DNA of 64,000 nt from UBA5069 sp963773745 (GTDB lineage Bacteria > Chloroflexota > Anaerolineae > Caldilineales > Caldilineaceae): positions 558,001 to 622,000 of the forward strand of contig CAVZCL010000005.1 of NCBI GenBank assembly GCA_963773745.1. The letters are read 5' to 3'. Below the pieces are notes generated by a model that was not told the DNA's origin, did no database searches, and saw only the letters and a list, made by a program, of their open reading frames with translations. The position numbers were made by a program, and so were the translations under genes. Position 1 is the stretch's first letter, and each line of letters opens with the position of its first letter. Of this stretch, positions 44,301-55,557 are shown in pieces.

Positions 44301-45940
44301 GCGTCCTCAGCCAGATGAACGATGGGTTGGTCGCGCTCATTCAGCAGCCCCACGGCTGCTTCGAGCAGGTGACAAGTACCCTCTACCCCGCCGTGCTGGC
44401 CGTGGAGACGCTGCGCTTGAGTGGCGCAACCGACACGCTGCTTGAGCAGCGCGCATCCAACATCATGCTCTCCGGCTATCAGCAGTTGCTCAATTATGAG
44501 GTGGACAACGTCAGTGGCGGCTTCAGTTACTGGGGCGACCCGCCGCCAATGCCCTATCTGACGGCGTGGGGGCTGATGGAGTTTACCGACATGGCGCGCG
44601 TGGCCTGGGTGGAGCCGGCGCTCATCGAGCGCACCGCCAACCACCTCATGGCGCAGCAGCAGTGGGATGGCAGCTGGTCTCCGGATTACATGCTGGGCCA
44701 CTACACCGAAGACACGCCCTTGCGCAGCACAGCCTGGGTGGTGTGGGCGCTGGCCGATGCCGGCTATGGCGACTCGCTCGCTGTGCAGCGCGGCCTCGAC
44801 TACATATGGGGCCAGCTGATGACGGAATCGGCCGCCATCGGCGCGCAGGGCGTCAGCGGTGGCTCCACAGCGGGGCAGGCACGACCCGGGCAGCCTGATT
44901 CACCGCTCATGCTGCCGCGTGGCGCTTGAGCTTCTCGATACGTACACGCTCGTCATGGTGGCAAATGCCTTTGAGGCCACCGGCCTGGACGCGAAGCCTT
45001 TCCTCGACCTGCTGGCTGCGCGGGCGCTGCCCGCCAACAACGCATTTGATTACTATCGCGTCAACAGCGACGACGTTGGCGTCGTCTGGTCGGCCGACGC
45101 GACGGCGTGGACGGGCGCAGATGGCTACTGGGCCGACGTGGACACTTCGGCAATGGCCACCTATGCGCTGCTGCGCGATGGGCGCTATGACGCAGTGGCG
45201 CAGGAGGGGCTGGCGTGGCTGCTGAGCCAGCGCAATGCGGGCGGCACAATTGGCACAACGCAGGGCACGGTCTTCATGCTCAAGAGCCTGGCGCTCACGG
45301 CGGACGACGTGCAGCGCTGCGACCACGCTTACCATCACCCGCCGCGACACAGGCGAGCAGGCGATGATTGACCTGCCGGCAGGTGGCGTGACCACCGTGC
45401 AGGAGCTTCACTTCGCCGGCCTCGCGCCCGGAGCCAATCTCTTCGACATTGCGATTGAGGGCCCGCAGCGCCCCACCTGGCAGATGGTTGTCAGCAGCTA
45501 TCGCCCGTGGCCCGAGTCAATGTCCGAGTCCGGGGGCACCGCCAACGACGAGCATGCGCCTCGACGTGCAGTATGACCGCACGGAACTGGCAGTGAACGA
45601 GATCATCGTGGCCACTGCCACGGTGGAACTGCTGACCCCCGGCGGCGCCAACATGCTGCTGGTGCGGCTGGGAATTCCCCCCGGCTTTGAGCTGCTGCGC
45701 GAGGATTGGGAGGCGCTGGTGGATGATGGCGTCATCAGCGACTACGAGCAGCACGCCAACGAGGTGCACGCCTACCTCTCGCGTGTGGCCACGAATCAGC
45801 CAATCGAACTCACCTATCGGCTGCAGGCGCGGCTGCCCATTATTGCCAACACGCCTGGCTCCAGCGCGATTGACTTCTACCGGCCTGACCAGCGCGACGA
45901 CGTGGAGCCCGTGCTGATCGTTGTGCGCAGAAATGATTAA
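41386..45940 (+). CDS. Alpha-2-macroglobulin family lipoprotein, frame-broken
   Basis: About 1,517 aa when four +1 breaks are bridged (near 42222, 44900, 45330 and 45555). Lipobox LLLGC with Cys22 places it on the outer side of the membrane. Macroglobulin domains: VLLTTDKPIYQPGQVLHMRG (MG2), then MG3 (FKVEFDAARSWYLPGDVVTG), ALGVSVVDESVFALGE, and LPTRLTVDDEIEVPISIYNY of the complement-type C domain. Thioester motif HGCFEQ (44352-44370) is kept, so covalent trapping of proteases is expected. Between the MG domains and the C part is a hydrophobic helix (PFALPLLGLALYDGSRKRRN ... IALVIFALASGVLVSC) and an Ala/Pro-rich linker, unusual for this family. AAAGGAG precedes the start. Role: protection from foreign proteases (family knowledge). 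Confidence 0.8.
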
Positions 45941-46057
45941 AGTGCCGTAGCCGCCGCCATGAACGGCCGGCATCAACCTGCAACCGAAATGGAGGCGCGT
46001 GTCGTCAAGTGCTGCTTGCAAGCGCGTTGCCTCTCTGTTCGCGCTGCTGCATGACGC

Positions 46058-46116
46058 ACAAAAAAGACAGAGACGACAACGGGTGAATAATCCGTTGTCG
46101 TCTCTGTTTTTGTGTG
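46058..46116. terminator. Inverted repeat between convergent genes
   Basis: Arm ACAAAAAAGACAGAGACGAC (from 46058) pairs with GTCGTCTCTGTTTTTGTGT (to about 46115) around a loop of about 9 nt. A-rich and T-rich ends allow termination in both directions between the macroglobulin (plus) and the Bax-inhibitor-like gene (minus). Confidence 0.7.
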
Positions 46117-46130
46117 TCTGTCTACTCGCT

Positions 46131-46940
46131 TTATCGTCGGGCCGAGCGCAGCAGCGCCAGCAGGCGCAGGATGGAGACGTACATCCAGATTATTGAAATC
46201 ATCAACCCAAAAGCACCGTACCACTCCATGAACTTGGGCGCGCCGGCGGCTGATGCCCGCCTGATGAACTCGAAGTCCACCGGCAAATTGAGCGCGGCCA
46301 GAATCACTACGAGGACGGCGAAGGTGATGCCCAGCGGCGTGGGGCTGAAGAGACCCGTGAAGTTGGCGCCAAAGAGCGAGAGAATCCACGTGGTCAAATA
46401 GAGCAGCAGCAACCCGGACATGGCGATGGAGATGCCCATCACGAACTTCGAAGTCACCTTGATGACATTCGTCAGGTAGAGCAGCAGCGTGCCGGCAAAG
46501 ACAAAGACGGTGGCCAGAACGGCCTGGGTAACAATGCCGTCCCACTCAAGGCTGAAGTACTTTGAAGAGATGCCGAGCAGTGCGCCCTGCGCCATGGCGT
46601 AGAGAATGGCGACAATGGGGATTGCGCGGAAGGCGACGATACCCACAAAGGCGAGAATGAAGGTGGCCAGCATGGCAACCCACGTCCACGCCGGCTGGAG
46701 TGCGATCTGCTGGCCGCCAACCTCGATAATGCGCACCTGCGACCAGCCAAAGGCACCGCTGGCCATCAGCACAACGAGCAGGAGGGCCGTCTTGAGGTAG
46801 GCGCCCCGAGCGGTCATCGTGCCGCTGGCTGCTGCTGCTTCCTGCTTGGCACGGGCAAACTGCTTGTCGTTGAGCGCAGGGTTGTTGGATGCGCTCTGGA
46901 CGTCATCCATTGCGCCGCTGGTGGGTGAGGCGACTGTCAT
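46131..46940 (-). CDS. Bax inhibitor-1/YccA family membrane protein
   Basis: 269 aa with seven hydrophobic helices after a 45-residue polar N-terminus. Seen: ARGAYLKTALLLVVLMASGA, AQGALLGISSKYFSLEWDGI, VTQAVLATVFVFAGTLLLYL and the C-terminal pattern LNLPVDFEFIRRASAAGAPK with FMEWYGAFGLMISIIWMYVS, all typical of the BaxI_1 (YccA-like) family. Aspartates in the last helices are those implicated in calcium leak by BsYetJ, though function here is unknown. ATG 46940 gives the best fit; the Shine-Dalgarno is weak. Monocistronic. Confidence 0.85.
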   Translation of the reverse strand: MTVASPTSGAMDDVQSASNNPALNDKQFARAKQEAAAASGTMTARGAYLKTALLLVVLMASGAFGWSQVRIIEVGGQQIALQPAWTWVAMLATFILAFVGIVAFRAIPIVAILYAMAQGALLGISSKYFSLEWDGIVTQAVLATVFVFAGTLLLYLTNVIKVTSKFVMGISIAMSGLLLLYLTTWILSLFGANFTGLFSPTPLGITFAVLVVILAALNLPVDFEFIRRASAAGAPKFMEWYGAFGLMISIIWMYVSILRLLALLRSARR

Positions 46941-47081
46941 GGCTGTCTGCTTTCTTGTTTGTGGTGGCCGGCATGGTTTGCACTGATTGGGGCGATTGTA
47001 ACACAAAGTGCGCTTGCCTTGCATTGTGCATCCGCCCCAGCGCTACTCAAGAGTCAGGGAACAGCGAACGGGGCACCGTGT

Positions 47082-47186
47082 GCAGCGAGGCTGTTCGTAG
47101 CGGCTGCTTCAGCTGCCGTACTCAGGGAACGCGACGCGAATCGTGAGTACGGCAGCTGAAGCAGCCGCTACGAACAGCCTCGCTGC
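47082..47186. repeat. CGTAGCGGC-type inverted repeat, copy 3
   Basis: Perfect 43-bp arms (47082-47124 and 47144-47186; begins GCAGCGAGGCTGTTCGTAGC) and a 19-nt loop. The inner CGTAGCGGCTGCTTCAGCTG unit is the same family as 1824-1899 and 37569-37644, but the outer parts of the arms differ, showing that the conserved unit has been extended in different ways at each site. Confidence 0.85.
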
Positions 47187-47200
47187 GTGCTTGCGCACAC

Positions 47201-47234
47201 AAAGCGAGGCTTCCAGAATCGGAAGCCTCGCTTT
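47201..47234. terminator. 'AAGCGAGGCTTCC' hairpin, copy 2
   Basis: A 14-bp perfect stem with loop AGAATC, 18 bp past the stop codon of the DUF255 gene on its downstream side. Same family as 7484-7521 and 50829-50862. Confidence 0.65.
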
Positions 47235-47252
47235 ACGCCGCGTGAAGCGCGC

Positions 47253-49383
47253 TCATCCGTCGAGCAGCGCGGCCAGCTCGCTCGGCGTCGTCACGGGCAG
47301 CTTGCAGGCGTAATTCTCGCAGACGTAGGCGGCGGCCTTGCCATTTACCAGTGTGCGCCCCTCGAGCAGGGGCAGCGAAAGCGTGGCCTCGTCGGGGGCC
47401 ATGGCGGCCACCACCGTGAAGGGCAGGAAGCGCTTGCGCACTTCGACCAGCAGCGCCTCGCGGCCGGCGTCGTCTGCGGCACCCACAATCACCACCTCGC
47501 GGCTGGGGGAGAGCAGTGTGGCAAGTACCGTCAGCAGCCGGCCAAAACCTGTGGGCTGCTGCGCCATCGCCTCCTTCATGGCCAGGCAGACGCGTGTGGC
47601 CTCGCGCCGGTAGTCGTCGTTGCCCACAAAGACGCTCAACCGCAGCAGCCCTTCGGCAGCCAGCGCGTTGCCGCTGGGGATGGCGTTGTCGATGAACTCC
47701 TTGCGCCGCACCACAAGCTTTTCGTGCTGTGCACCGGTTTGGAAGAAGGCCCCGTTGGCGGTGTCGAAGAATTCGCTGAAGAGAATTTGGGCCAGACGGC
47801 TGCTCTGCGCCAACCAGCGCATGTCAAAGGTGGCTTCATAAAGGGCGAGGCAGGCGCGCAGCATGGCCGCGTAATCCTCGAGATAGCCATTCAGGTGGGC
47901 GTGGCCGGTGGTCTCATCGTCATCAGCGCCACCATCGGCGCTCTCATCTGCTGCGCGCCAGGTGCGGAAGAGGCGGCCGTCGGGCTGGCTCATTGTATTG
48001 AAGACGAAATCGGCGGCGCGCAGGGCTGCCTCGAGCGCATCGCTGCGGCCCAGCGCCACGCCGCATTCAGCCAACGCGTGGATCATCAGCCCGTTCCACT
48101 CGGCCAGCACCTTTTCATCGCGCGCCGGCTTGATGCGCTGCTCGCGTGCGGCAAAGAGTCGCAGCGCGCCCCTCTGTCAGCGCCGCCTCCACCTGCAGCG
48201 GCGTTGCGCCCACGTCGGCGGCCACCTGCTCCACGCTGCGCACGACCGAAAGAATGGACTTGCCCTCGAAGTTGCCCCCCGCCGTCACACCGTAGTGCGC
48301 CTTTACAATGCGCGCAGTCTGCGCGTCCAGCAGCGCGTCAATCTCCTGCGGCGTCCACACAAAGAACTTGCCCTCGTGCCCCTCGCTGTCGGCATCCTGC
48401 GTCGAGTAGAAACCACCTTCGGGCGAAGTCATCTCGCGCAGCACGTAGTCAATCGTCTCCTCCACCACGCGCTTGAAAAGCGGACGACCGGTCACCTGCC
48501 ACGCGTGCAGGTAGGTGCGCAGCAGCTGTGCGTTGTCGTAGAGCATCTTTTCGAAGTGGGGCACGAGCCAGATGGCGTCGACGCTGTAGCGGTGGAAGCC
48601 GCCGCCCAGCTGGTCATAGATGCCGCCGAGCGCCATCTTTTCCAGTGTCTGCTCCACCATGAAGAGCGCGTCGAGATCACCCGTGCGCGCATGCTGCGCC
48701 AGCGCAAAGTCGAGCGTCATGGGCTGGGGGAACTTGGGTTGCGTGCCGAAGCCCCCCTGCTCCTCGTCAAAGTACTGGCGCATGCGCTGGATGGCGTCGG
48801 CGAGGATGTCGTCGCCCAGGTCGCTGTTCTGGCCGAAGTGCGCGCCAATTGCGCCCGACCGCTGGAGCGCGCCGGTGAGGCGCTCGGCCTGCCCCTCCAC
48901 CTGCTCGCGCCGGTTGCGCCAGGCGTCGTCAATCGAGCGCAGCACCTGGCGGAAGGAGGGCATGCCGTAGCGAGGCTCGGGCGGGTAGTAGGTGCCGCCG
49001 TAAAAGGGCTCGCCTGAGGGCAGCAGGAAGACACTCATGGGCCAGCCCCCCTGGCCGGTCATCGCCTGCACGGCATCCATGTAGATGGCGTCAAGATCGG
49101 GGCGCTCTTCGCGGTCGACCTTGATGTTGACGTACAGCTCGTTCATGAGCGCAGCGGTCTCGGCGTTCTCGAAGGACTCGCGCTCCATAACGTGGCACCA
49201 GTGGCAGGCGCTGTAGCCAATACTCAGGAAGATGGGCTTTTGGGTGCGCTGCGCAAGTTCAAGCGCCTCTGGCCCCCATGGGTGCCAGTTCACGGGGTTG
49301 TGCGCGTGCTGGAGCAGGTAGGGTGACGTTTCGCCGGCGAGGCGGTTGGTGTGCGTGTGGGTCTCCTGTGCGGTTGTCGACAT
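47253..49383 (-). CDS. DUF255 thioredoxin-fold protein (YyaL/SPATA20-like), one frame break
   Basis: Joined length about 710 aa. The start NRLAGETSPYLLQHAHNPVN / WHPWGPEALELAQ and the thioredoxin-like motif SACHWCHVMERESFENAET are diagnostic of DUF255 (Thioredox_DsbH) proteins. The C-terminal two thirds is an (alpha/alpha)6-barrel-like region (PMTLDFALAQHARTGDLDAL, GGIYDQLGGGFHRYSVDAIW, LPHFEKM-type segment VPHFEKMLYDNAQLL). A +1 break near 48165 splits EAALTEG from LRLFAAREQRIKPARDEKVL; the last part continues LAEWNGLMIHALAECG to the stop. AAAGG precedes ATG 49383. Function of the family is poorly known; a GlcNAc-epimerase-like fold is suggested. Confidence 0.82.
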
Positions 49384-49476
49384 GATGAACCTTTCGTCTT
49401 GCTTCGCGGATGGTTTTCTGCCGCCCAGTCTAGCAGCAACGGCGCAGAATGGCTGTAGGGCGCGGCGCAATCGCAA

Positions 49477-49646
49477 CAGCACCTCACCCCCGGCCCCTCT
49501 CCATGCGGAGAGGGGAGCACAAACGGCGGCGCCGTAGGTCACGTCTCCTGGCGTGACGCAGTTGTTTTGCTCCCCTCTCCGCCCCCCACGCCACGCCCCC
49601 ATGGCGTGGCAAGGAACATGGAGAGGGGCACGGGGGTGAGGTGCTG
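49477..49646. repeat. Mosaic palindromic element with shared core, copy D
   Basis: Arms of about 29 bp (49477-49505 and 49618-49646; CAGCACCTCACCCCCGGCCC) pair with one indel. The core at 49534-49558 (GTCACGTCTCCTGGCGTGAC) is identical to copy A, while the arms match copy C in family. Extra inner pairing: GGAGAGGGGAGCA with TGCTCCCCTCTCC, and a small CCACGCCA/TGGCGTGG hairpin. It fills most of the 390-bp gap between the DUF255 and aldo/keto reductase genes. Confidence 0.8.
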
Positions 49647-49775
49647 TTTTGCGCGCCTGCAAAGCGGGATTCTTCGCTGCGCAGTGTAGAATAGAGGCAT
49701 CCCCTTATCTTTCCATCCACGGGCAGCTGCCCTCTTCACAATTCACGGCTGCCCGCCACACTTTGGAGGATTCCC

Positions 49776-50787
49776 ATGGATTTCCGTTATCTGGGCGATA
49801 CAGGCCTCAAGGTCAGCGAACTCTGCCTGGGCGCAATGACCTTTGGCCGCGAGGCCGACGAGGCCACCAGCTTTGCCATGCTCGACGCATTTGTGGAGGC
49901 GGGCGGCAACTTTATCGACACCGCCAATGTCTACACCGCCGGCGCATCCGAAGAGATCACCGGCCGCTGGCTCAAGCAGAAGACGCGTGACGATTTCGTC
50001 ATTGCCACCAAGGTGCGCTTCCCCATGGGCAAGGGGCCGAATGACATTGGCCTCAGCCGCAAGCACATTCTCCGCCAGGTGGAGGAGTCGCTGCGTCGCC
50101 TGCAGACCGACTACATTGACCTCTACCAGGTCCACTGCTGGGACCCGGGCACGCCCCTTGAGGAGACATTAAGCACGCTCGACGGCTTGGTCAAGAGCGG
50201 CAAGGTGCGCTATATCGGCGCAAGCAACTATGCCGGCTGGCAGTTGCAGAAGGCCGTGGACATGGCGCGCATCAACGGCTGGGAGCCCTTCAGCTGCCTC
50301 CAGCCGCTCTACAATCTGCTCGATCGCTCGCTCGAGTGGGAACTGCTGCCCGTCTGCCGCAACGAGGGGCTGGGCGTGATTCCGTGGAGCCCGCTGCGCG
50401 GCGGCTGGCTGAGCGGCAAGTACCACCGCGGCATGGATGCACCCGTGGCCAACACGCGCATTGAGAAGGCGCAGAAGGAAGGCTGGAGCGAATCGTGGGA
50501 TGGCTACAACACCGAGCACACATGGGGCGTGCTCGACGCACTCTTTGCCGTGGCCGAAGAGTCGGGCCACAGCGCGGCGCAGGTGGCGCTCAACTGGCTG
50601 CTGCGGCAGGATGGCGTGACGGCCCCCATCATTGGCGCGCGCGAACCTGAAGCACCTGAAGGACAACCTGGGCGCGGCCGGCTGGGCGCTGGACGATGAG
50701 CAGGTGGATCGGCTGACGGAAGCCAGCGACAAGCCCCTCCCCTATCCGTATGACTTCATCTCGCGCGCCGAGGGGCCGCGGATGTAA
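49776..50787 (+). CDS. Aldo/keto reductase, one frame break near the end
   Basis: About 337 aa in the joined form. The family start MDFRYLGDTGLKVSELCLG, NFIDTANVYTAG (catalytic Asp and Tyr), Lys in DDFVIATKVRF and His in YQVHCWDPGTPLEE give the full AKR catalytic tetrad; GVIPWSPLRGGWLSGKY is the NADP loop. The frame is lost near 50641 by one extra base (GAR to NLKHLKDNLGAAGWALDDEQ) and then runs to TAA at 50785-50787, so the natural gene extends past the shorter open frame ending at 50699. The AKR11/12-like branch reduces aldehydes or sugar ketones; substrate unknown. Confidence 0.85.
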
Positions 50788-50828
50788 CAGCGTAATTGGT
50801 CAGTGGTAAGTGGTAAGTGCGTGCAGAT

Positions 50829-50862
50829 GAAGCGAGGCTTCCGAAGTCGGAAGCCTCGCTTC
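50829..50862. terminator. 'AAGCGAGGCTTCC' hairpin, copy 3
   Basis: A 14-bp perfect stem, loop GAAGTC, lying between the 3' ends of the aldo/keto reductase (plus) and the S8 peptidase remnant (minus). Same family as 7484-7521 and 47201-47234. Confidence 0.65.
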
Positions 50863-50896
50863 GATTGGGCGGCGGGGTGGGGGCTAGCGGCGCAGG

Positions 50897-53800
50897 CTAA
50901 CGTCTGACAGTGGGCAGGAAGATTTTGGGCGAGCCGGGCGGCAGCGGTGGTGGCGCAGTTGCTGCGGCGTGCCTGCGACGACCGGGTTGCTCACAGCATT
51001 CACGCTCCACAAGCCGCGGCGTTTGCGAGCCTGGACAGTAATGTAGTAGGTCTGCCGCTGACGAGGCTGAGGCCCCGCGCGTGATGCTTGGTAGCGGTGA
51101 GGTAGGTCCAGCCCACCACATGCGGAGCCGCCAGGGGGTGGTGCCGATGGCATAGCGGTACTGCGTACGCCAGCGCCGTTGGGCTGCCAAGAGGCCGAGA
51201 GGCTGGTGAGGTCGAGGCAAGGCCGGCTGCTGCACTGCTAGGTGGCAGCGGCGGCAGCGTGGTGACGTGGCCCGCATAGGCGACTGTGAAGGTGTAGGGC
51301 TGCGCGGGGGCCGGGCATGCCGTTGGCGCCGATCGCGTCGCTCAAAATCAACGACGTATGCGCTCGTGCGGGACTGGGGCGGTGAAGTCGAAGGGGGCTA
51401 GCCATTGCTGAGGGAAGTGGCCCATGTGCCAATAGCGGGGGAGTAGTCGAGGCCTTGCCATTGAACAAGAGTCTCTGCGGCTGAAGGTGACCAAACAGGT
51501 TATCATAGGAATCGAGCACAAAATAGCCGATGTGATTCCACCGAGACTTCGACTTTCACAAATATCTTGCATCACAGCGCCAAAGGCTAGACTCGCTCAC
51601 CAACCAAACACGATTCTCTTTGTCTTTGGCTAATCCCTGAATCCTTCCCTCTACACCGTGTGTGATCCCATTCTCGTGCCAACTGACCGCTCATCACGCA
51701 CAAGCGAGCCGTGATGTCGAATTCATTCCCTCAACCGTAAGCCAAAGATGACCATGACCTATCTACTGTTAAGGTCCACTAACGAGCTTGTGCCAAGATG
51801 ACGACTTCATCGTGCCGCTCGAGTGAGCTGTAAGCCATCGCTAGGAATAGAATGTAGAAGGAGTGCACGTAATTGCGAGCCAGATTGTGCCCTCGAATCG
51901 ACCGCAATTAGTAGGTAAACTCTCTTCGCCCTCGCATAGCTTGGTCCACTGTATCTGTAATACGCTGGATTCAACGATAGAATAGTTCGTAGATCCGACC
52001 CTGTCTATCTTCATCAACGTCTTGCGAGTGCATTGTGGCAATCAGGAATGGGCGTCCAATTGCCTGCACTGAATCGTGCTGCACCGCTCTCGCCAAACTG
52101 CCCAGACATCTCCGTTGCGTGCGGCAAATAGATGTGCCTCCAGCAGATCGGGCACCACTATTTTCCAAATCATGAATAGGACCACGAATTGCCATCATAC
52201 ATCAGGACTTGTTGGTTTTGTCCGACAAACCAGAGACGCCCTTGAATGTCACTCACGGCGCTCCAGATAGGAAGGCTGCAGACAGTCCGATCCTGTAGTC
52301 CCCCGCCGCGCATCGTGGAACGAAATGTACGGCGCAACGCTCGTATCCATCGCCCTGCTGAAATTCACCGTCAGCGTGCCGCGCTCAAGCCCACGGGGTT
52401 GGGACTCATGGAGACGCTTGTGACGAAGGCGAGGGCGTCCTGCTCAGGCGCGGCGAGCGGGCTGCTTGCATTAACCATGCCCAGGCCAAACTCATCGTTG
52501 CCGTCATAAATCATGCGCTGGATGGCGGTCGGGTCGGTCGTGCCCCACCAGTTCTGCGTGGCATCGACGTTGTCGAAGCGGGCGTCGATGCGTAACTGCC
52601 ATCGGACGGCGATAAAGTTGTTGTAGATGCAACAACTTCGGGTTCAGGCACAGAATGCTCACCAGCCGGCATAAAGGACCCGGGGCAAACAAATCGTCGC
52701 CGCTACAGAGACTATTGTGTTGTTCGAGAATGCGAACTGATACGGCGCATAGCCTTGGCTACTCCTACGTTCGTGGTGGAAGCTGACTAGATTGTGGTCA
52801 ACAGTAACCGCTTCCGCCAAGGGCACAAAACTCAAGGCCGGTATGCGCCTCCGATGACCACGGTTGTGCCTAATCACGGACGCTAAGGCCACTAACACTG
52901 CATCGACTCGACTGAGTTCCGCTCGACGACCGCCGTCGCCCTCCGATCAGCAGAGATAGTCACAACGTCGAACGACATTCATCTGCGATCGCTGGTTGTC
53001 GGAGGGGGGATTGCGCCGGCATTCATCACGATACTGATCGCTTCACCTCGATTTCGCTCGATTCTGATTTCTTCCGCACTCCAGTCAATCGTTGCAATCG
53101 AATTGTCAGCAATATACGGTGCTGAGCCACGACCTGATAGCACAAGATTGGCTGTCGACGATACTGAATGACAAATCCACCTACGTAGGCACCTGCTCCC
53201 ATCAAACACCGCATCAGTACTTGCTGTCAACAAATGCGAACTTACGGCCCACAACCATCACCGCTCTCAGGCATTCCGTATCCTCTCCTCCGCCGTCCCG
53301 CGCGCAATCAGCGTGCCCGCAATCGTGAAGGTGAAGTCGCCGTTGAAGCGCACCGTCGTCCCCGGCTCAATCGTCAGCGTTGAGCCGGCCGGCACGCCAA
53401 TGTTGTTGGTAATGACGTAGGTTTTGTCCTTCGTCCACGTCACGTTGCCTGTAATTGTGCCTTGCACATTCTGGATGCTGCTCCGCACCTGCACCACCAG
53501 CGGCACACTGGCCGTGTAGCCGCCCGCGCCGGAGAGATTGAGCGTGAAGGCAAGGTTGCGCGAGTAGGGGGTGTTGCCTGCCAGCGTCACGCCAAAGGGG
53601 TTGGCCGTGTTGCTGGCGCTCTGGCCGCTGGGCGAGCGCGCCGAAAGCCCCCGCGTTATCGGTAATCTGCACAGAGGGGTCGCTGCTGGTGAGGGTGGCG
53701 TTGAGGTTGGTGGCGGGCAGCCAGGTGTTGCGCAGCGTGGCCACAAGCTGGAAGCTCTGGCCGGGCGGGGCGCGCAGAGGCCACGCCGTCGATCGCGTAG

Positions 53801-55210
53801 CCGGTGAGCTCGAGCCAGCGCGGCGTGGGCGTGGTGGCCAGCGCCGCCTGCGCGTTGATGCGCCCCTTGCCCAGTTGGCCCGCGTAGGTGGGGTTGGCGG
53901 CGTCGATGTTCGCAGCCGTGTTGAGAATCTGCCAGCGCAACTGCTCGGCGCTCCAGGTGGGGTTGCGGCTCTTGAGCAGCCCCGCCAGGCCGGAGACAAA
54001 GGGTGCGGAAAGGCTTGTGCCGTCGTCGGTGGCGTAGGCGTTGGCCCCCAGCGCCGTCGTGCGAATCTCCGCGCCGGGTGCACTCACATCCACCCACGGG
54101 CCATAGTTGGAGAAGACCGGCTTCTTGTCCTGCTCGTCGCTGGCCGCCACCGCCAGCACCTCGGGATAGGCCGCGGGGTAGAAGGGGCTGGTCGAGTCGT
54201 CATTGCCCGCGCCACGCCACCACCAGCACGTTGGTGGATGCGCCTGCAATCGCCTCGCGCAGCGCCTGCGAATCGGCATAGCCGCCCAAGCTCAGGTTGA
54301 TGATCTGCGCACCGTTGCTGAAGGCGTAGTTGACCGCCGCGGCAATGTCCGAGTAGTTGGCCACGCCCGAAGCTTGCAGCGCATTGACGAACATGAGCTT
54401 GCACTGCCAGCAGAGGCCCGCAATGCCCTTGGCGTTGTTGCCGGTTGCGCCCGCCACGCCCGCCACCTGCGTGCCGTGGCCGCTTGTGTCGGCAATGTTG
54501 GCGCTGCGGGTCAGAAAATTCCAGCCGTTCACATCATCCACATAGCCGTTGAGGTCGTTGTCGCCGCCGCCGGCGGGTCGTCGTTGACCCACAGCCGCCC
54601 GGCGAATTCCTCATGCGCCATATCCACGCCCGAGTCGATGATGGCAATGATGACGCCCGGGTTGCCTGTGGAGAGATCCCAGGCGGCGGGCGCGCCGATT
54701 TTGGCCAGCGCCCACTGCGCGCCCAGTTCCGGGTCGTTGGGATCGAGGCTGAGGGGTGCGGCGGGGCGGGCAATGTAGTCCGGCTCGGCCCAGGCCACGG
54801 CGGCGTCTGTCGCCATGGCCTGCGCGGCCATGGGCACGTCCGCATCGGCGCGCAGGGTCACGCGGTAGGTCGTCTCGGGCAGGCCCGCGGCGCTCACCTG
54901 CGGCGCGCCAGAAGAGCGGCTCGGCGGCGGTTGCGCCAAAGGCCAGCAGCGAGGCGGCCAGCGTGGGTGCATCGCCCGCCACCGCCACCGTGGCTTCGCC
55001 CGAGGCGGCGTTGACGCCACTCTGCAGCGCCACGCCGCGCACCTTGACGAGCACAACGCCCGGCGCATACTCAATGTATGGCTCGTCGGCGTATGTTTCT
55101 GGGGAGAGCGGGAGCGGCTCCTCCGCGAGCACAGCGGGTGCGCCCGGCAGCAGGCTGAGGCAGAAGGCAAGGGCAACAAGCAGGGAGAGCGAACGCGCGG
55201 GGGCTTTCAT
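50897..55210 (-). pseudogene. Giant secreted S8 (subtilisin-like) peptidase, heavily frame-broken
   Basis: Reads from ATG 55210 (signal peptide MKAPARSLSLLVALAFCLSL) through at least ten frame changes. The catalytic triad is intact across three frames: Asp in IIAIIDSGVDMAHEEF (about 54640), His in TSGHGTQVAGVAGA (about 54480), Ser in DDGTSLSAPFVSGLAGLL (about 54010). Downstream are a beta-helix start (TITGNVTWTKDKTYVITNNI, GSTLTIEPGTTVRFNGDFTF), more beta-helix pieces (HNLVSFHHE, FAFSNNTIV), a beta-helix end (NWWGTTDPTAIQRMIYDGND EFGLG), a propeller-like strand (SDIQGRLWFVGQNQQVLMYD) and a tail YYITVQAR ... PKIFLPTVRR before the stop at 50897. From about 51550 to 53260 the GC content falls visibly and no frame is open for long. 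Intact triad suggests recent decay or bad sequence. Confidence 0.6.
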
Positions 55211-55380
55211 GGTGAGACTCCTTGGGGAAAGAAGAGCAAACACCAGCGATGTGGATGCGTCAATTCTTCGCGCTATGCTTAGGGTGCGCGTCAAGGGACG
55301 AATGTCAGGCGCGATTTGGGATGGTTGACTGGGCAAGTGGTGAACTGGTAAGTGGTGTGTCTCTGAAGCCCGCGGCATGC

Positions 55381-55535
55381 GTAGCGGAGGGGCTCCAGCC
55401 CTCGGTTTTGCTTGAGTGGCACTCTTTCTCCGCGAATGAGGGCCGGAGGCCCTCCGCTACGTGCCACACTCTCTGCTGCGGACTCAATGGATGCGCCACT
55501 TGCCACTTGCCACTTGCCACTTGCCACTTGCCAGT
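55381..55535. repeat. Inverted repeat and CCACTTG tandem array
   Basis: GTAGCGGAGGGGCTCCAGCC (from 55381) pairs with GGAGGCCCTCCGCTAC (to about 55461), a degenerate relative of the GTAGCGGGGGGCTTCCAGCC arms. It is followed at about 55495-55535 by five to six copies of the 7-bp unit CCACTTG. The 350-bp gap between the S8 peptidase start (55210) and the sensor-kinase 3' end (55558) holds no gene. Confidence 0.65.
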
Positions 55536-55557
55536 TGAATGACCCGTCAACCGCCCC

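Noticed and set aside
42155..44701. Very long open frame on the minus strand across the macroglobulin
   Set aside because: Composition is His/Arg/Gly-rich shadow coding of a GC-rich gene; the plus strand has clear macroglobulin domains and a thioester motif.
55495..55535. CCACTTG tandem array considered as an origin iteron array
   Set aside because: Only five to six short units, no DnaA boxes, no AT-rich unwinding region and no dnaA or rep gene nearby.
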